Source: Algoriphagus sp. A40
GTDB lineage: Bacteria > Bacteroidota > Bacteroidia > Cytophagales > Cyclobacteriaceae
Assembly (NCBI RefSeq): GCF_002002735.1
Contig: NZ_MUNY01000028.1
Coordinates: forward strand, 1 to 64,000
DNA length: 64,000 bases
Reading direction: 5' to 3'
Below are positions 52,353-60,136 of this stretch, piece by piece. Within the stretch, counting starts at the first letter, position 1. Each line of letters begins with the position of its first letter. A program made the translations under genes and the position numbers. The notes under the pieces are model-generated. The model worked only from the letters and a program-made list of their open reading frames with translations. It was not told the DNA's origin and ran no database searches.

Positions 52353-53174
52353 TCAGTCCAGTGTGATTTCTTTAGATCCTCCCGGATAGGTGACTGTAGC
52401 GAGCTTGTCGCAGGTTCCACTGCCAAGATCTACTAAAACTGAGATGTCCAACACACTAAAATCCATCTTGCCTGAACTTGGGACGAACACGTTGGTCCTT
52501 ACGCACTCTTGGTTGAGTACAAGTTCCTCAGTTACCAGGGCTGTATAGGCAAAACCTTCCCTGCCGGTGCCTGCCGCCGTCCCAGTGATGACTACTGATC
52601 CGTTTTCTCCAAGAGTTACCATGCGGGTTTGGGTAGAAGTATAGGTCGCAAAGCTATTGTCTGGCCAGGTTACTTTCCCGTTTTCGATCTTGACATTGAG
52701 TGATACTGGGCTGGTGCCGCTTGGTAGATTTCCGGTGATGGTCTTGATTCCTTCGATCTTCAATCCGTCAGCTTCATAGCCTTCCAAGGTGATGTTGGCG
52801 GAGATTTTACCCTGAAGCAGTTCGGCCAAAGAGTAGGAAATGAGGATTTTACCCTTCCTTTCTACTCCATTTGGGCTGGTGCATCCGGTACCGAAGTCTA
52901 TGGTGAGTTTTCCCGCCAATGCGTTGTTGGTGATCGCGGTATTGGAGCAGATGTCTGCGTCAGTGAGTATTCTGGCGCCTAGTCCTATGCCTTGCAAGGC
53001 ATCAAAAGCCAGCAAATCGATGTCCTCATAGGCTGCGTTGACTTCAAACTGTTCTTCAACGACCGCTACTTTGGACTCGGTAGTGACAGGATCGGGCTCA
53101 TCGTTGCAGGAAAACAGCAGGACAGGAAAGGCCAAAAGCGAAAGTTTAGCAAGTGTCAATAGATTGGATTTCAT
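52353..53174 (-). CDS. lipoprotein, second member of a local paralogous pair
   Basis: A 273-residue lipoprotein with lipobox LLFSC (Cys 23). The body repeats the pattern of the first paralog: DFGTGCTSPNGVERKGKILISYS, LKIEGIKTITGN, GKVTWPDNSFATY, ECVRTNVFVPSSGKMD. The linker after the lipobox has AYEDIDLLAFDALQG, also like the first (TMEDIDEVTLTGFQ). No function is known. The two are probably products of duplication with the deiodinase gene between them, each with its own terminator. Confidence 0.78.
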   Translation of the reverse strand: MKSNLLTLAKLSLLAFPVLLFSCNDEPDPVTTESKVAVVEEQFEVNAAYEDIDLLAFDALQGIGLGARILTDADICSNTAITNNALAGKLTIDFGTGCTSPNGVERKGKILISYSLAELLQGKISANITLEGYEADGLKIEGIKTITGNLPSGTSPVSLNVKIENGKVTWPDNSFATYTSTQTRMVTLGENGSVVITGTAAGTGREGFAYTALVTEELVLNQECVRTNVFVPSSGKMDFSVLDISVLVDLGSGTCDKLATVTYPGGSKEITLD

Positions 53175-53207
53175 TTTGTTATGTTTTAAAAGTCCGAAAT
53201 TTACTTT

Positions 53208-53378
53208 TTATTTTTTGATAGTTGATTTTTTGGTTTTGGGATTACTTCCCACACACCCGATGTTTTGGGTTAAAGGGATGTCTGAAGGCAAAATTCCCAT
53301 ACCGGCCCTCATGTCCCATTCTTCAGCTTGATTGGATGGGGAAACCGTTTTAGGAAGTTTTTTGGTTGAATTATCCAT
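53208..53378 (-). CDS. small protein with ILPSDIPLTQNIGCVGS motif
   Basis: From ATG 53378 this encodes 56 residues: a basic start, then WDMRAGMGILPSDIPLTQNIGCVGS and a Lys/Thr tail. The hydrophobic core plus single Cys in IGC and the Gly-rich end resemble short unnamed proteins of Cytophagales that I recall with a conserved ILPxDxxFTQNLGCG-like segment; this is recall. A longer 90-residue version from 53480 would overlap the MutS-like promoter. It lies in the divergent gap between a lipoprotein and the MutS-like gene. Confidence 0.5.
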   Translation of the reverse strand: MDNSTKKLPKTVSPSNQAEEWDMRAGMGILPSDIPLTQNIGCVGSNPKTKKSTIKK

Positions 53379-53461
53379 TACTTTTTTCAAACGAGCACTT
53401 GGGGATAAGATTATTATTTTTGGATGAAAGTTTGAAATCGAAAGAATTTTTCCCCTTTGTC

Positions 53462-53469
53462 TATCTTTG
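53462..53469 (+). promoter_or_regulatory. -7 box TATCTTTG directly before the MutS-like ATG
   Basis: TATCTTTG fits TAnnTTTG and ends only 3 nt before ATG 53473. The transcript would begin at or inside the start codon region, as expected of a leaderless mRNA. Confidence 0.5.
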
Positions 53470-53472
53470 GGG

Positions 53473-55242
53473 ATGCCCAATTTCGACTTTGTTACTCAAG
53501 AATTAGACCAAAAACTCACTAAAAATAAGAAGAAAATAATTCAGGTTTCCCTTGTGCGGTTACTTGCTTTTTTTGGTTTGGGAGCTCTTCTTATCCTCAC
53601 CTTGGCAGATCATCCATTTTGGGGGATTCCCGCATTTGGGATGGGGTATTTTTTTGTACGTCTCATTCAAACCTTCAATTTCCATAAGGACCAGGAAGCT
53701 ATCTATCTAGCTTTGCAAAAAATGGACGTTGAAGCCCACCATCGCAAAATGCGGAAGCTTTCTGGATTTGATTTGGGAGTAGAATATTCAGAAAAATCCC
53801 ATCCCTTTTCTAATGACCTGGATCTTTTTGGGGAGCATTCCCTTTTTCAGCTTTTAAACCATACTGTGACCAAAGGTGGAAAAGACAAGCTCGCCTTGCT
53901 GATGAAAAGCAAGTTTGACAAGGACGAATCCCAAAGAAGAGCTCACGCAGTAAGCGAATTGAAATCAAAGCCCTTGTTTCTTCAGGCGATGGAGGCAGCA
54001 GGTTTGGCATTGAAAAAAGATGAAAAGGAAGCCGAAAACTGGATAAATTGGTTGAATGCTCAGGAAAAAATCTCCTGGTTGCATCGACTTCTCGCTTTTT
54101 TGGGACCGCTTGGCGGAGTTGTCATGTTGGTTTTGGTGACTACTGGAATTCTGCCGGAGGCATTCTTGGGAGTTTGGATTTTGATTGGAATTGGATTTCT
54201 GGGTAGCGTTTTTCAGCCTCTCAAAAAAGCCGCAGAAGCAATTCCATCAGCTGCCACCCTAAAATCCTATCTGATTCGGACTGATTTGATTGAAAAAGAA
54301 GATTTTCATGGTGAGGAACTGAAAAGTGCGAAAGCCGAGTTGAGTAAAGAAGGAGTTCCCACATCAGGACTTTTGGGAGAGTTAGATAAGCTGGGCCTTT
54401 GGGCCCAAAATCGGATTAATCTGCTGTATTTGCCGATCAACTTGCTGTTTTGGACAGACTTCCTCCTTTTTGTTCAATTGGCTTCCTGGAAAAACCGAGT
54501 TGGTCAATCTCTGAGTCATCTGCCGGAAAATCTCGAAAAATGGGAAGTTTGGGTTTCTTTGGGAGCTTTTGAAGTCGAATTGGGAGGCTCGGGAAATGTG
54601 GAATGGACGGATGATTCCCAGCTGTCGGCAATTGACTTAACTCATCCACTGATTTTTCCCGAAAAAGCAATTTCCAATTCCATTGACTTTGATGAGCAAC
54701 ATAGGCTGATTTTGCTGACCGGAGCAAATATGAGCGGCAAGACGACCTTTATGCGAACTCTTGGGATCAACTGCGTTTTAGTCAATCTAGGTTTGAGTCC
54801 TTTTGGGAAAAATTTAAAACTCGGACGGGTTCAGTTGTATACCAGTATGCGCAATTCGGATAACCTGGGTGAAAGCGTGAGTTCCTTCTATGCCGAACTT
54901 AGAAGAATCCACATCCTGCTTGAAAGGCTTGAATCTGGAGAGAAATTATTTTTTCTTTTGGACGAAATTCTAAAAGGAACCAATACTCAGGACAGGATAT
55001 CCGGATCCGAAGCTCTGGTTCTCCAAATTCTCCAAACCAAAGGATTTGGCATTATCAGCACCCATGACATTGAATTGTCAGAATTGGAACAAACTGTGGA
55101 AAAAGTCCACAATTTTTCATTCCATTCAGAGATTCACGATAAGTCCATCGACTTTGATTACAAAATCAAAAAAGGGCCCTGTCCTAGTTTTAATGCCCAT
55201 AAACTGATGGAGCTGATGGGTATACGGTTCAATAAAGCCTAG
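53473..55242 (+). CDS. membrane-anchored MutS-like ATPase
   Basis: A 590-residue protein with hydrophobic segments near residues 27-66 and 214-262, then a MutS C-terminal ATPase domain: Walker A TGANMSGKTTF (about 416-426), Walker B FFLLDEILKGTNTQDR (about 493-508) and a terminal STHDIEL. The mismatch-recognition, connector and lever domains of true MutS are absent, so it is not a standard mismatch-repair protein. Such short MutS homologues with TM helices are seen in Bacteroidota, with unknown function. It starts at ATG 53473, immediately after a -7 box. Four bp after its stop an alternate ORF begins, but the real next gene is the small membrane protein at 55307. Confidence 0.85.
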   Translation: MPNFDFVTQELDQKLTKNKKKIIQVSLVRLLAFFGLGALLILTLADHPFWGIPAFGMGYFFVRLIQTFNFHKDQEAIYLALQKMDVEAHHRKMRKLSGFDLGVEYSEKSHPFSNDLDLFGEHSLFQLLNHTVTKGGKDKLALLMKSKFDKDESQRRAHAVSELKSKPLFLQAMEAAGLALKKDEKEAENWINWLNAQEKISWLHRLLAFLGPLGGVVMLVLVTTGILPEAFLGVWILIGIGFLGSVFQPLKKAAEAIPSAATLKSYLIRTDLIEKEDFHGEELKSAKAELSKEGVPTSGLLGELDKLGLWAQNRINLLYLPINLLFWTDFLLFVQLASWKNRVGQSLSHLPENLEKWEVWVSLGAFEVELGGSGNVEWTDDSQLSAIDLTHPLIFPEKAISNSIDFDEQHRLILLTGANMSGKTTFMRTLGINCVLVNLGLSPFGKNLKLGRVQLYTSMRNSDNLGESVSSFYAELRRIHILLERLESGEKLFFLLDEILKGTNTQDRISGSEALVLQILQTKGFGIISTHDIELSELEQTVEKVHNFSFHSEIHDKSIDFDYKIKKGPCPSFNAHKLMELMGIRFNKA

Positions 55243-55306
55243 TTTATGGCATTGGGATTGGATAAATCAATTCGAAAATCAATTGTTTACCTAAACCAAA
55301 AAAATC

Positions 55307-55459
55307 ATGAATTCTTTATTGTATATCATCGCAATCGTATTGATCATTGGATGGTTGTTGGGAGTGTTTGTCTACAGTGTTGGTGGACTTATCCACATCC
55401 TTTTGGTCTTGGCAGTTGTTTCCATCTTGCTCCGATTAATCGGCGGGAGTAGGGTCTAA
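55307..55459 (+). CDS. small membrane protein, Lmo0937 family
   Basis: ATG 55307 opens 50 residues with two hydrophobic helices separated by a short Gly/Ser/His stretch (GVFVYSVGGLIHILLVLAVV) and ends LRLIGGSRV. This matches the Lmo0937-type small membrane proteins (DUF5670), whose role is unknown. It is frame-shifted relative to a longer overlapping ORF at 55246, which has an implausible composition and is rejected. It is too short for length-based gene calling. Confidence 0.88.
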   Translation: MNSLLYIIAIVLIIGWLLGVFVYSVGGLIHILLVLAVVSILLRLIGGSRV

Positions 55460-55514
55460 AGCCAAATACCCAACGATGTCAAATTTTACCATGCCTCTTT
55501 CTCTGAGAATCTGT

Positions 55515-55522
55515 TAATTTTG
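55515..55522 (+). promoter_or_regulatory. -7 box TAATTTTG upstream of purK
   Basis: TAATTTTG fits TAnnTTTG and ends 8 nt before the purK ATG at 55531, again indicating an almost leaderless transcript. Confidence 0.5.
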
Positions 55523-55530
55523 GCCTGTCT

Positions 55531-56676
55531 ATGGCCAATACATCACAAAACCAGATTCTCGGAGTTCTTGGAGGTGGGCAACTGGGTCGCATGCTGATTC
55601 AGTCTGCCATCAATTACAATCAGGATATCCACATACTGGATCCTGATCCCAATGCTCCTTGCAAGGACATTGCTCAGCATTTTCAGGTAGGGTCGCTCAA
55701 GGATTTCGATACCGTTTATTCATTTGGATCCAGTTGTGATGTGCTCACAGTTGAGATTGAGGCTGTCAATACCGACGCACTTCAAAAGCTTGCCGATGAA
55801 GGCAAAAAAGTTTTCCCCCAGCCGCACATTCTGAAGTTGATTCAGGATAAGAGGGAACAAAAGCAATTTTATCTGACTCACGGCATCCCAACAGCGGACT
55901 TTGTCCTGACTGAAAACAAGGCTGATGTCATCTCCAAGAAGTCCTTTCTCCCGGCTGTAAACAAACTGGGGAAAGAAGGCTATGATGGCCGAGGAGTTCA
56001 GATTTTAAGGTCAGAAAATGACTTGGAAAAAGCATTCGATGCTCCTGGACTTTTGGAAAAACTGATTGATTTCGACAAAGAAATCGCAGTAACCGTGGCC
56101 CGAAATGAAGCCAGTGACCTCATTGCCTATCCTGCAGTGGAGTGCGCTTTTCACCCGACCGCCAATCTGGTAGAGTTTCTTTTTGCTCCAGCCCAGATTT
56201 CTCCGGAGGTTGAAAAAAAGGCTCAGGCTATCGCCAAAGAAGTAATTCTCAAACTTGAAATGGTCGGAATCCTGGCAGTGGAATTATTCGTCACCAAATC
56301 AGGCGAAGTCTTGGTCAACGAAATTGCCCCGCGCCCTCACAACAGTGGACACCATACTATTGAAGCCAATTTCACTTCTCAGTTTGAACAACACCTGCGC
56401 TCGGTGATGAATTGGCCTTTGGGCAATCCCGACTTGAGATGTCCTGCCGCTATGATCAATCTGCTCGGTGAGGATGGATATTCCGGTCCGGCGATCGTCG
56501 AAGGAAAAGAAGAAGCCCTGGCCGAGAAAGGGGTGTATATTCACCTTTACGGAAAAAAACTCACCAAACCTTTTCGGAAAATGGGTCATGTGACGATTCT
56601 TGATGAGAATATCAGCAGTCTCAAAGCCAAAGCTCACCGAATTAAAGAATTGATCAAAATAAAATCCATCTCATGA
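55531..56676 (+). CDS. purK: N5-carboxyaminoimidazole ribonucleotide synthetase
   Basis: PurK uses ATP and bicarbonate to convert AIR to N5-CAIR in purine synthesis. The 381-residue ATP-grasp protein begins ILGVLGGGQLGRMLIQSA (residues 9-26), with QDKREQKQFY, KLGKEGYDGRG, LVNEIAPRPHNSGH (about 265-278) as key segments. Length is typical. ATG 55531 follows a TAATTTTG promoter. The purE start overlaps its stop by 4 bp, so the genes are cotranscribed, a common purK-purE order reversed from E. coli. Confidence 0.97.
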   Translation: MANTSQNQILGVLGGGQLGRMLIQSAINYNQDIHILDPDPNAPCKDIAQHFQVGSLKDFDTVYSFGSSCDVLTVEIEAVNTDALQKLADEGKKVFPQPHILKLIQDKREQKQFYLTHGIPTADFVLTENKADVISKKSFLPAVNKLGKEGYDGRGVQILRSENDLEKAFDAPGLLEKLIDFDKEIAVTVARNEASDLIAYPAVECAFHPTANLVEFLFAPAQISPEVEKKAQAIAKEVILKLEMVGILAVELFVTKSGEVLVNEIAPRPHNSGHHTIEANFTSQFEQHLRSVMNWPLGNPDLRCPAAMINLLGEDGYSGPAIVEGKEEALAEKGVYIHLYGKKLTKPFRKMGHVTILDENISSLKAKAHRIKELIKIKSIS

Positions 56677-57188
56677 ATCCACAGGTAGGAATCATCATGG
56701 GAAGTCAGTCTGACCTCCCCGTCATGGCAGAAGCTGCCCAGTTTCTCGAAGAACTCGGAATCGCCTACGAGCTCACTGTGGTAAGTGCGCACCGTACTCC
56801 CAGACGCATGATCGACTATGCAGAGTCTGCCCGGGAGCGTGGGATCAAAGTCATTGTAGCCGGTGCAGGCGGAGCGGCACATTTGCCAGGAATGGTCGCC
56901 TCTTTGACTAGTCTTCCGGTGATCGGCGTGCCGGTCAAAAGCTCCAATTCCATTGATGGCTGGGACAGTATTTTATCTATTTTGCAGATGCCAAGCGGCA
57001 TACCTGTGGCTACAGTTGCCCTGAACGGAGGAAAAAATGCGGGTATTTTAGCTGCATCAATTGTCGGAGCCTATGATTCCGAAGTCGGTGCCAAAATGGA
57101 TTCATTCAAAAAAGGTCTTCGTGAAAAGGTCGAGGAATCCGCCGCCGAGCTAGAGGCAAAGGGATGGAAGAGCGTACTGAAAAAGTAG
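56673..57188 (+). CDS. purE: N5-carboxyaminoimidazole ribonucleotide mutase
   Basis: PurE converts N5-CAIR to CAIR. The 171-residue class I protein has IIMGSQSDLPVM (8-19), VVSAHRTPRRM (37-47, with the catalytic His), AGAGGAAHLPGMVAS (67-81) and VPVKSSNSIDGWDSLLS-like residues (about 96-110). The start ATG overlaps the purK stop (ATGA). It ends the purine operon. Confidence 0.97.
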   Translation: MNPQVGIIMGSQSDLPVMAEAAQFLEELGIAYELTVVSAHRTPRRMIDYAESARERGIKVIVAGAGGAAHLPGMVASLTSLPVIGVPVKSSNSIDGWDSILSILQMPSGIPVATVALNGGKNAGILAASIVGAYDSEVGAKMDSFKKGLREKVEESAAELEAKGWKSVLKK

Positions 57189-57285
57189 GTTTAAAGGTGG
57201 AAATGTTGAAAAGTTCGCTAAAGCCCAATCCCTTAACACCTTCCAAGGCGTCGTCAATCGTAATTCTTAAATCGTAAATACCTTC

Positions 57286-57432
57286 ATGGATTGGAAAAAG
57301 CCTGTCAAATTCAAAATCGGATCTGAGGATTGGGAAATGCCCCTGAACGTGCTGGTTTTGCTGGGGTTTATTACCCTGGTTTTGCTGGGATTGGGTGCAT
57401 GGATGGGATTTAGTTTTGGCAGTCCCAATTGA
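57286..57432 (+). CDS. small single-TM protein, unknown function
   Basis: ATG 57286 opens a 48-residue ORF with a polar start (DWKKPVKFKIGSEDWEMPLN), one hydrophobic helix (VLVLLGFITLVLLGLGAWMGF) and a short end FSFGSPN. The layout is a single-pass membrane protein. I recognise no family. It converges with the 7-TM gene 27 bp further on; its upstream flank has AATCGTAATTCTTAAATCG phrases like those of many intergenic regions here. Confidence 0.65.
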   Translation: MDWKKPVKFKIGSEDWEMPLNVLVLLGFITLVLLGLGAWMGFSFGSPN

Positions 57433-57459
57433 TGGTTTCTTGAAAAAAAGGATTGAATT

Positions 57460-58182
57460 CTAGACCTTGAAAATTGAATTCATCAGAGAAATCAAAGCAG
57501 TGGAATCCCTCAATCCAAGCAATACCGGAATAGCTAAAAGCTGCACAATAGCTACCAGGACGTATGAGAAATAGATTTTTTTCTCCCTCCTGTAATCCAG
57601 AATGATCAGAATAAGCACCACCAGGAATATTAAAAACTGGTTCCAATTGAATACATCTGACCAAGAGAAAGGGAAATCTGAAAACTGGGCTGGCTGGTAA
57701 ATCATTCCCAAAGGGATGAATGATAACCTTGTGGTAGCTGGAGAGAGTACCCAAAAAACCGTACTGATCATCCATCGGGAATGGACTTTGGTGTTTTTTG
57801 AATTCCAAATCGCCGCAAGAACAGAAAAGATAAACCCGCTGATAAAGATAAAGTCCATGAGGGAAAGACTGTAGCGGACCTCATAGAGAGGGCTTTCTGC
57901 AGTAGCCATCATGTTTCCCCGGATCACTCCCAAAGCAGAAGCTGTTACAAACCCCGCAAGAATTACCCCAAAAATTCCGACTTTCTTGTGGATCCGGATC
58001 GGGCGATAATGGTAAAGCCAGGGCTGTATGATCAGGATGATGTACCATGCTGTGGCTGAAATTCCGTGCAGATGCCATTGAAATGAAGCGTCCGCAAAGT
58101 CCGTCCAATAGTGATTGAAACCGATCAGCGTAAGGACAAAAGGGAGGATCAACCAAAAGTGAAGCTTGGGAAAAATTTTCAT
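57460..58182 (-). CDS. 7-TM membrane protein, DUF2306-like
   Basis: A 240-residue inner-membrane protein with about seven helices. Conserved-looking His are in QWHLHGISATAWYI (near 35-48), YHYRPIRIHKKVG and HSRWMIS, a pattern that may bind haem or quinone in related bacterial proteins. It resembles DUF2306-type proteins in arrangement, not proven. Reaction is unknown. The gene sits between the small membrane gene and the NTF2-like gene; the latter reads the same way with a 112-bp gap. Confidence 0.62.
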   Translation of the reverse strand: MKIFPKLHFWLILPFVLTLIGFNHYWTDFADASFQWHLHGISATAWYIILIIQPWLYHYRPIRIHKKVGIFGVILAGFVTASALGVIRGNMMATAESPLYEVRYSLSLMDFIFISGFIFSVLAAIWNSKNTKVHSRWMISTVFWVLSPATTRLSFIPLGMIYQPAQFSDFPFSWSDVFNWNQFLIFLVVLILIILDYRREKKIYFSYVLVAIVQLLAIPVLLGLRDSTALISLMNSIFKV

Positions 58183-58293
58183 AAAGAACCTGTTTTGAAT
58201 TGGAATCCTAAAGTGTTCGGGTATTCAAATCAAATCAGCAGAAAATTTAAACAGCTGAAATTCAATGGAAAAGGTAAGCTATTTGGAGGAAAA

Positions 58294-58746
58294 CTACTCT
58301 TTTCCTGATGAATTATGCAAAAGCCGGATGCGCCAGCCTGCATCGGTTTTGACCGCAACGACTGTTTCCAGCCAATGGATTTTCCTTGGAGGCGAGTTTT
58401 CGGTCGTGAATGTGGCGTAATTGTGATAGCTAACCAAGGCGACATCACCTTTCACTTCGATGGAAAAATAGTCAAACCTGTTTTCCCTCTTGGCTTGGGG
58501 AGTTCTCGATTTGGCCCTTTCCACATAATTCCGGGTGGAATCGTTGTTCCAGATTTCCCCGTTTTCGATCAGCATAAAATGCTCCGTAAAGTAGTCCGGT
58601 ATTTTCTCAGCTTTAAACTGGGTCAAAACATCCTCAAAAGCTCCCTCTATCAGCTTTTTCAGGAGAATTTCATCCTGACTTTGAGCGAAAGCAGTGGAGG
58701 AAAAAACAGCAAATGCTGCGATCGAAAGTATAAGTCTGGTCTTCAT
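58294..58746 (-). CDS. secreted NTF2-like (DUF4440) protein
   Basis: A 150-residue protein with a signal peptide (residues 1-21, AFAQ) and an alpha+beta barrel of the NTF2/SnoaL-like DUF4440 type: LLKKLIEGAFEDVLTQF helix, WNNDSTRNYVERAKSRTP, VKGDVALVSYHNYATFTTE and WLETVVAVKTDAGWRIRLLH. Such proteins bind small molecules or act as enzymes; function is unknown here. ATG 58746 starts the signal peptide; the start at 58779 is rejected. The gene is divergent from the fic operator region. Confidence 0.8.
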   Translation of the reverse strand: MKTRLILSIAAFAVFSSTAFAQSQDEILLKKLIEGAFEDVLTQFKAEKIPDYFTEHFMLIENGEIWNNDSTRNYVERAKSRTPQAKRENRFDYFSIEVKGDVALVSYHNYATFTTENSPPRKIHWLETVVAVKTDAGWRIRLLHNSSGKE

Positions 58747-58834
58747 AGAAGTTGGATTGGCAGGAATAAATATTGGCATAATTTCTTGTTATTAAGCAAT
58801 ATTGCCCAGCCATTTTCAAAAGAGAAGATCCATT

Positions 58835-58865
58835 TTGAGCCGATTAGTAAAGCTAATCGGCTCAA
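58835..58865. promoter_or_regulatory. operator palindrome 1 upstream of fic
   Basis: TTGAGCCGATTAG (58835-58847) and CTAATCGGCTCAA (58853-58865) are perfect 13-bp inverted arms with a 5-nt spacer. Centre 58850. First of three related sites. Confidence 0.9.
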
Positions 58866-58879
58866 TAAAATTAAAAATA

Positions 58880-58908
58880 TGAGCCGAATAATAATATTAA
58901 TCGGCTCA
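58880..58908. promoter_or_regulatory. operator palindrome 2 upstream of fic
   Basis: TGAGCCGAATAAT-AAT-ATTAATCGGCTCA with one mismatch, centre 58894, exactly 44 bp from site 1. Shares the GAGCCGA / TCGGCTC outer half-sites. Confidence 0.88.
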
Positions 58909-58917
58909 AAAAAGTTG

Positions 58918-58925
58918 TATATTTG
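58918..58925 (+). promoter_or_regulatory. -7 box TATATTTG of fic, overlapping operator 3
   Basis: TATATTTG fits TAnnTTTG. Its last bases are within the left arm of operator 3, so a protein bound there would cover the promoter. Confidence 0.55.
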
Positions 58926-58952
58926 AGCCGAATAGAAAACCTAATCGGCTCA
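58924..58952. promoter_or_regulatory. operator palindrome 3 overlapping the fic start codon
   Basis: TGAGCCGAATAG (58924-58935) and CTAATCGGCTCA (58941-58952) with one mismatch, centre 58938, again 44 bp from site 2. The right arm includes the A of the ATG at 58952. Confidence 0.9.
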
Positions 58953-60061
58953 TGAGCTACAATTGGCAACAGACAGGCTGGCCAAAATTTGAGTTTACAC
59001 CAGGAATCATCGAGGATGTACAGCTTAAATTTTTGCTCAAATCCGGAAAATCAAGCGGGCAATATTCCGGGATTTCCTTGGAGAAGAAAGACCAGCTTCT
59101 CGTGGATATCCTTTTGTCTGAGGCGATCAAGACATCTGAAATTGAGGGCGAATTCATGAGTCGGGTTGATGTCATGTCATCCCTCAAGAAGAATTTGGGC
59201 ATTCACGAAGAGCAGCCTCGATTGGTGAAAGACCATCGGGCTAAGGGCATTGCCAAGCTGATGATCGCCGTGCGCCAAACCTGGAAAGAACCGCTGAGCG
59301 AGGCCATGCTTTTTGCCTGGCATGAAATGCTCATGGAAGGCAATCGCTACATTCAAGCAGGGGAATGGCGAAGCGGAACCGAACCCATGCAAGTCGTTTC
59401 GGGTGCCTTGGGCAAGGAAATTGTCCATTTTGAAGCACCTCCATCATCACGCGTTACTGATGAGATGGGCCAGTTTATTGCCTGGTTCAATGCCACTGCC
59501 CCGGGTGAACCAAAGGCTATTTTGAATCCAATCCTGCGTTCGGCTTTGGTGCATTTGTATTTTGAAAGCATCCATCCCTTCGAAGACGGAAACGGTCGAA
59601 TCGGTCGAGCTTTGGCAGAAAAGGCGCTGCATCAAGGCTTGGATCAGCCCATATTGATCAGCTTGTCTCAAGTCATTGAGGCCAAGCGACTGTTCTATTA
59701 CGATCAACTCAAGAAGGCTCAGCGGAGCCTCAAAGTAGATGACTGGTTGCTGTATTTTGCCGATGTGGTGATGAAAGCTCAGGAAAAAGTCGAGGAGCTG
59801 ATCGAGTTTTCCCTTCAGAAAACCAAGTTTTTCGATGCGTTTAGCAAGGAATTGAATGAACGGGAATTGAAGGCATTGAATCGAATGCTCGATGAAGGTC
59901 CGGAAGGATTTGAAGGCGGCATGAATGCCAAGAAGTACATCGGGATCACCGGCGCATCCAAAGCCACAGCCACCCGTGATCTGCAGCATTTGCGGGATTT
60001 GGGGATTTTCGTGGCTGAAGGTGGAGGGCGAAGTGTTCGGTACCAAGTGAAGCTATCCTGA
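58952..60061 (+). CDS. Fic-family protein with C-terminal winged-helix domain
   Basis: A 369-residue Fic protein with the core HPFEDGNGR (208-216), the catalytic His in the AMPylation loop. An N-terminal inhibitory helix motif TSEIEG (61-66, Glu65) fits class II self-inhibition. Residues about 325-365 (AKKYIGITGASKATATRDLQHLRDLGIFV) form a winged helix. Fic enzymes transfer AMP to Tyr, Thr or Ser of target proteins; target unknown here. Three palindromes precede the gene, suggesting that the C-terminal domain represses its own promoter. This arrangement is inference. Next gene starts 75 bp later. Confidence 0.92.
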   Translation: MSYNWQQTGWPKFEFTPGIIEDVQLKFLLKSGKSSGQYSGISLEKKDQLLVDILLSEAIKTSEIEGEFMSRVDVMSSLKKNLGIHEEQPRLVKDHRAKGIAKLMIAVRQTWKEPLSEAMLFAWHEMLMEGNRYIQAGEWRSGTEPMQVVSGALGKEIVHFEAPPSSRVTDEMGQFIAWFNATAPGEPKAILNPILRSALVHLYFESIHPFEDGNGRIGRALAEKALHQGLDQPILISLSQVIEAKRLFYYDQLKKAQRSLKVDDWLLYFADVVMKAQEKVEELIEFSLQKTKFFDAFSKELNERELKALNRMLDEGPEGFEGGMNAKKYIGITGASKATATRDLQHLRDLGIFVAEGGGRSVRYQVKLS

Positions 60062-60078
60062 TAGTTGCCTTTGCCTCA

Positions 60079-60111
60079 AGCTTTTCCAAAGTTTAAAACT
60101 TTGGAAAAGCT
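60079..60111. repeat. REP-like palindrome between fic and the M20 gene
   Basis: AGCTTTTCCAAAGTTT (60079-60094) and AAACTTTGGAAAAGCT (60096-60111) are perfect 16-bp arms with a 1-nt spacer. It starts 18 bp past the fic stop and belongs to the same style of GTTT/AAAC-centred palindromes as those at 15888, 61253 and 61835. Confidence 0.75.
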
Positions 60112-60136
60112 CGTTACTTTGGGGAAATCAAAGACA

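Noticed and set aside
52298-52426. 43-residue N-terminal extension of the deiodinase-like protein
   Set aside because: It covers the terminator of the next gene and lacks conservation; ATG 52297 fits the family start.
55246-55452. 68-residue ORF downstream of the MutS-like gene
   Set aside because: It overlaps the clear Lmo0937-type small membrane gene in another frame and has an unlikely Trp/Cys-rich composition.
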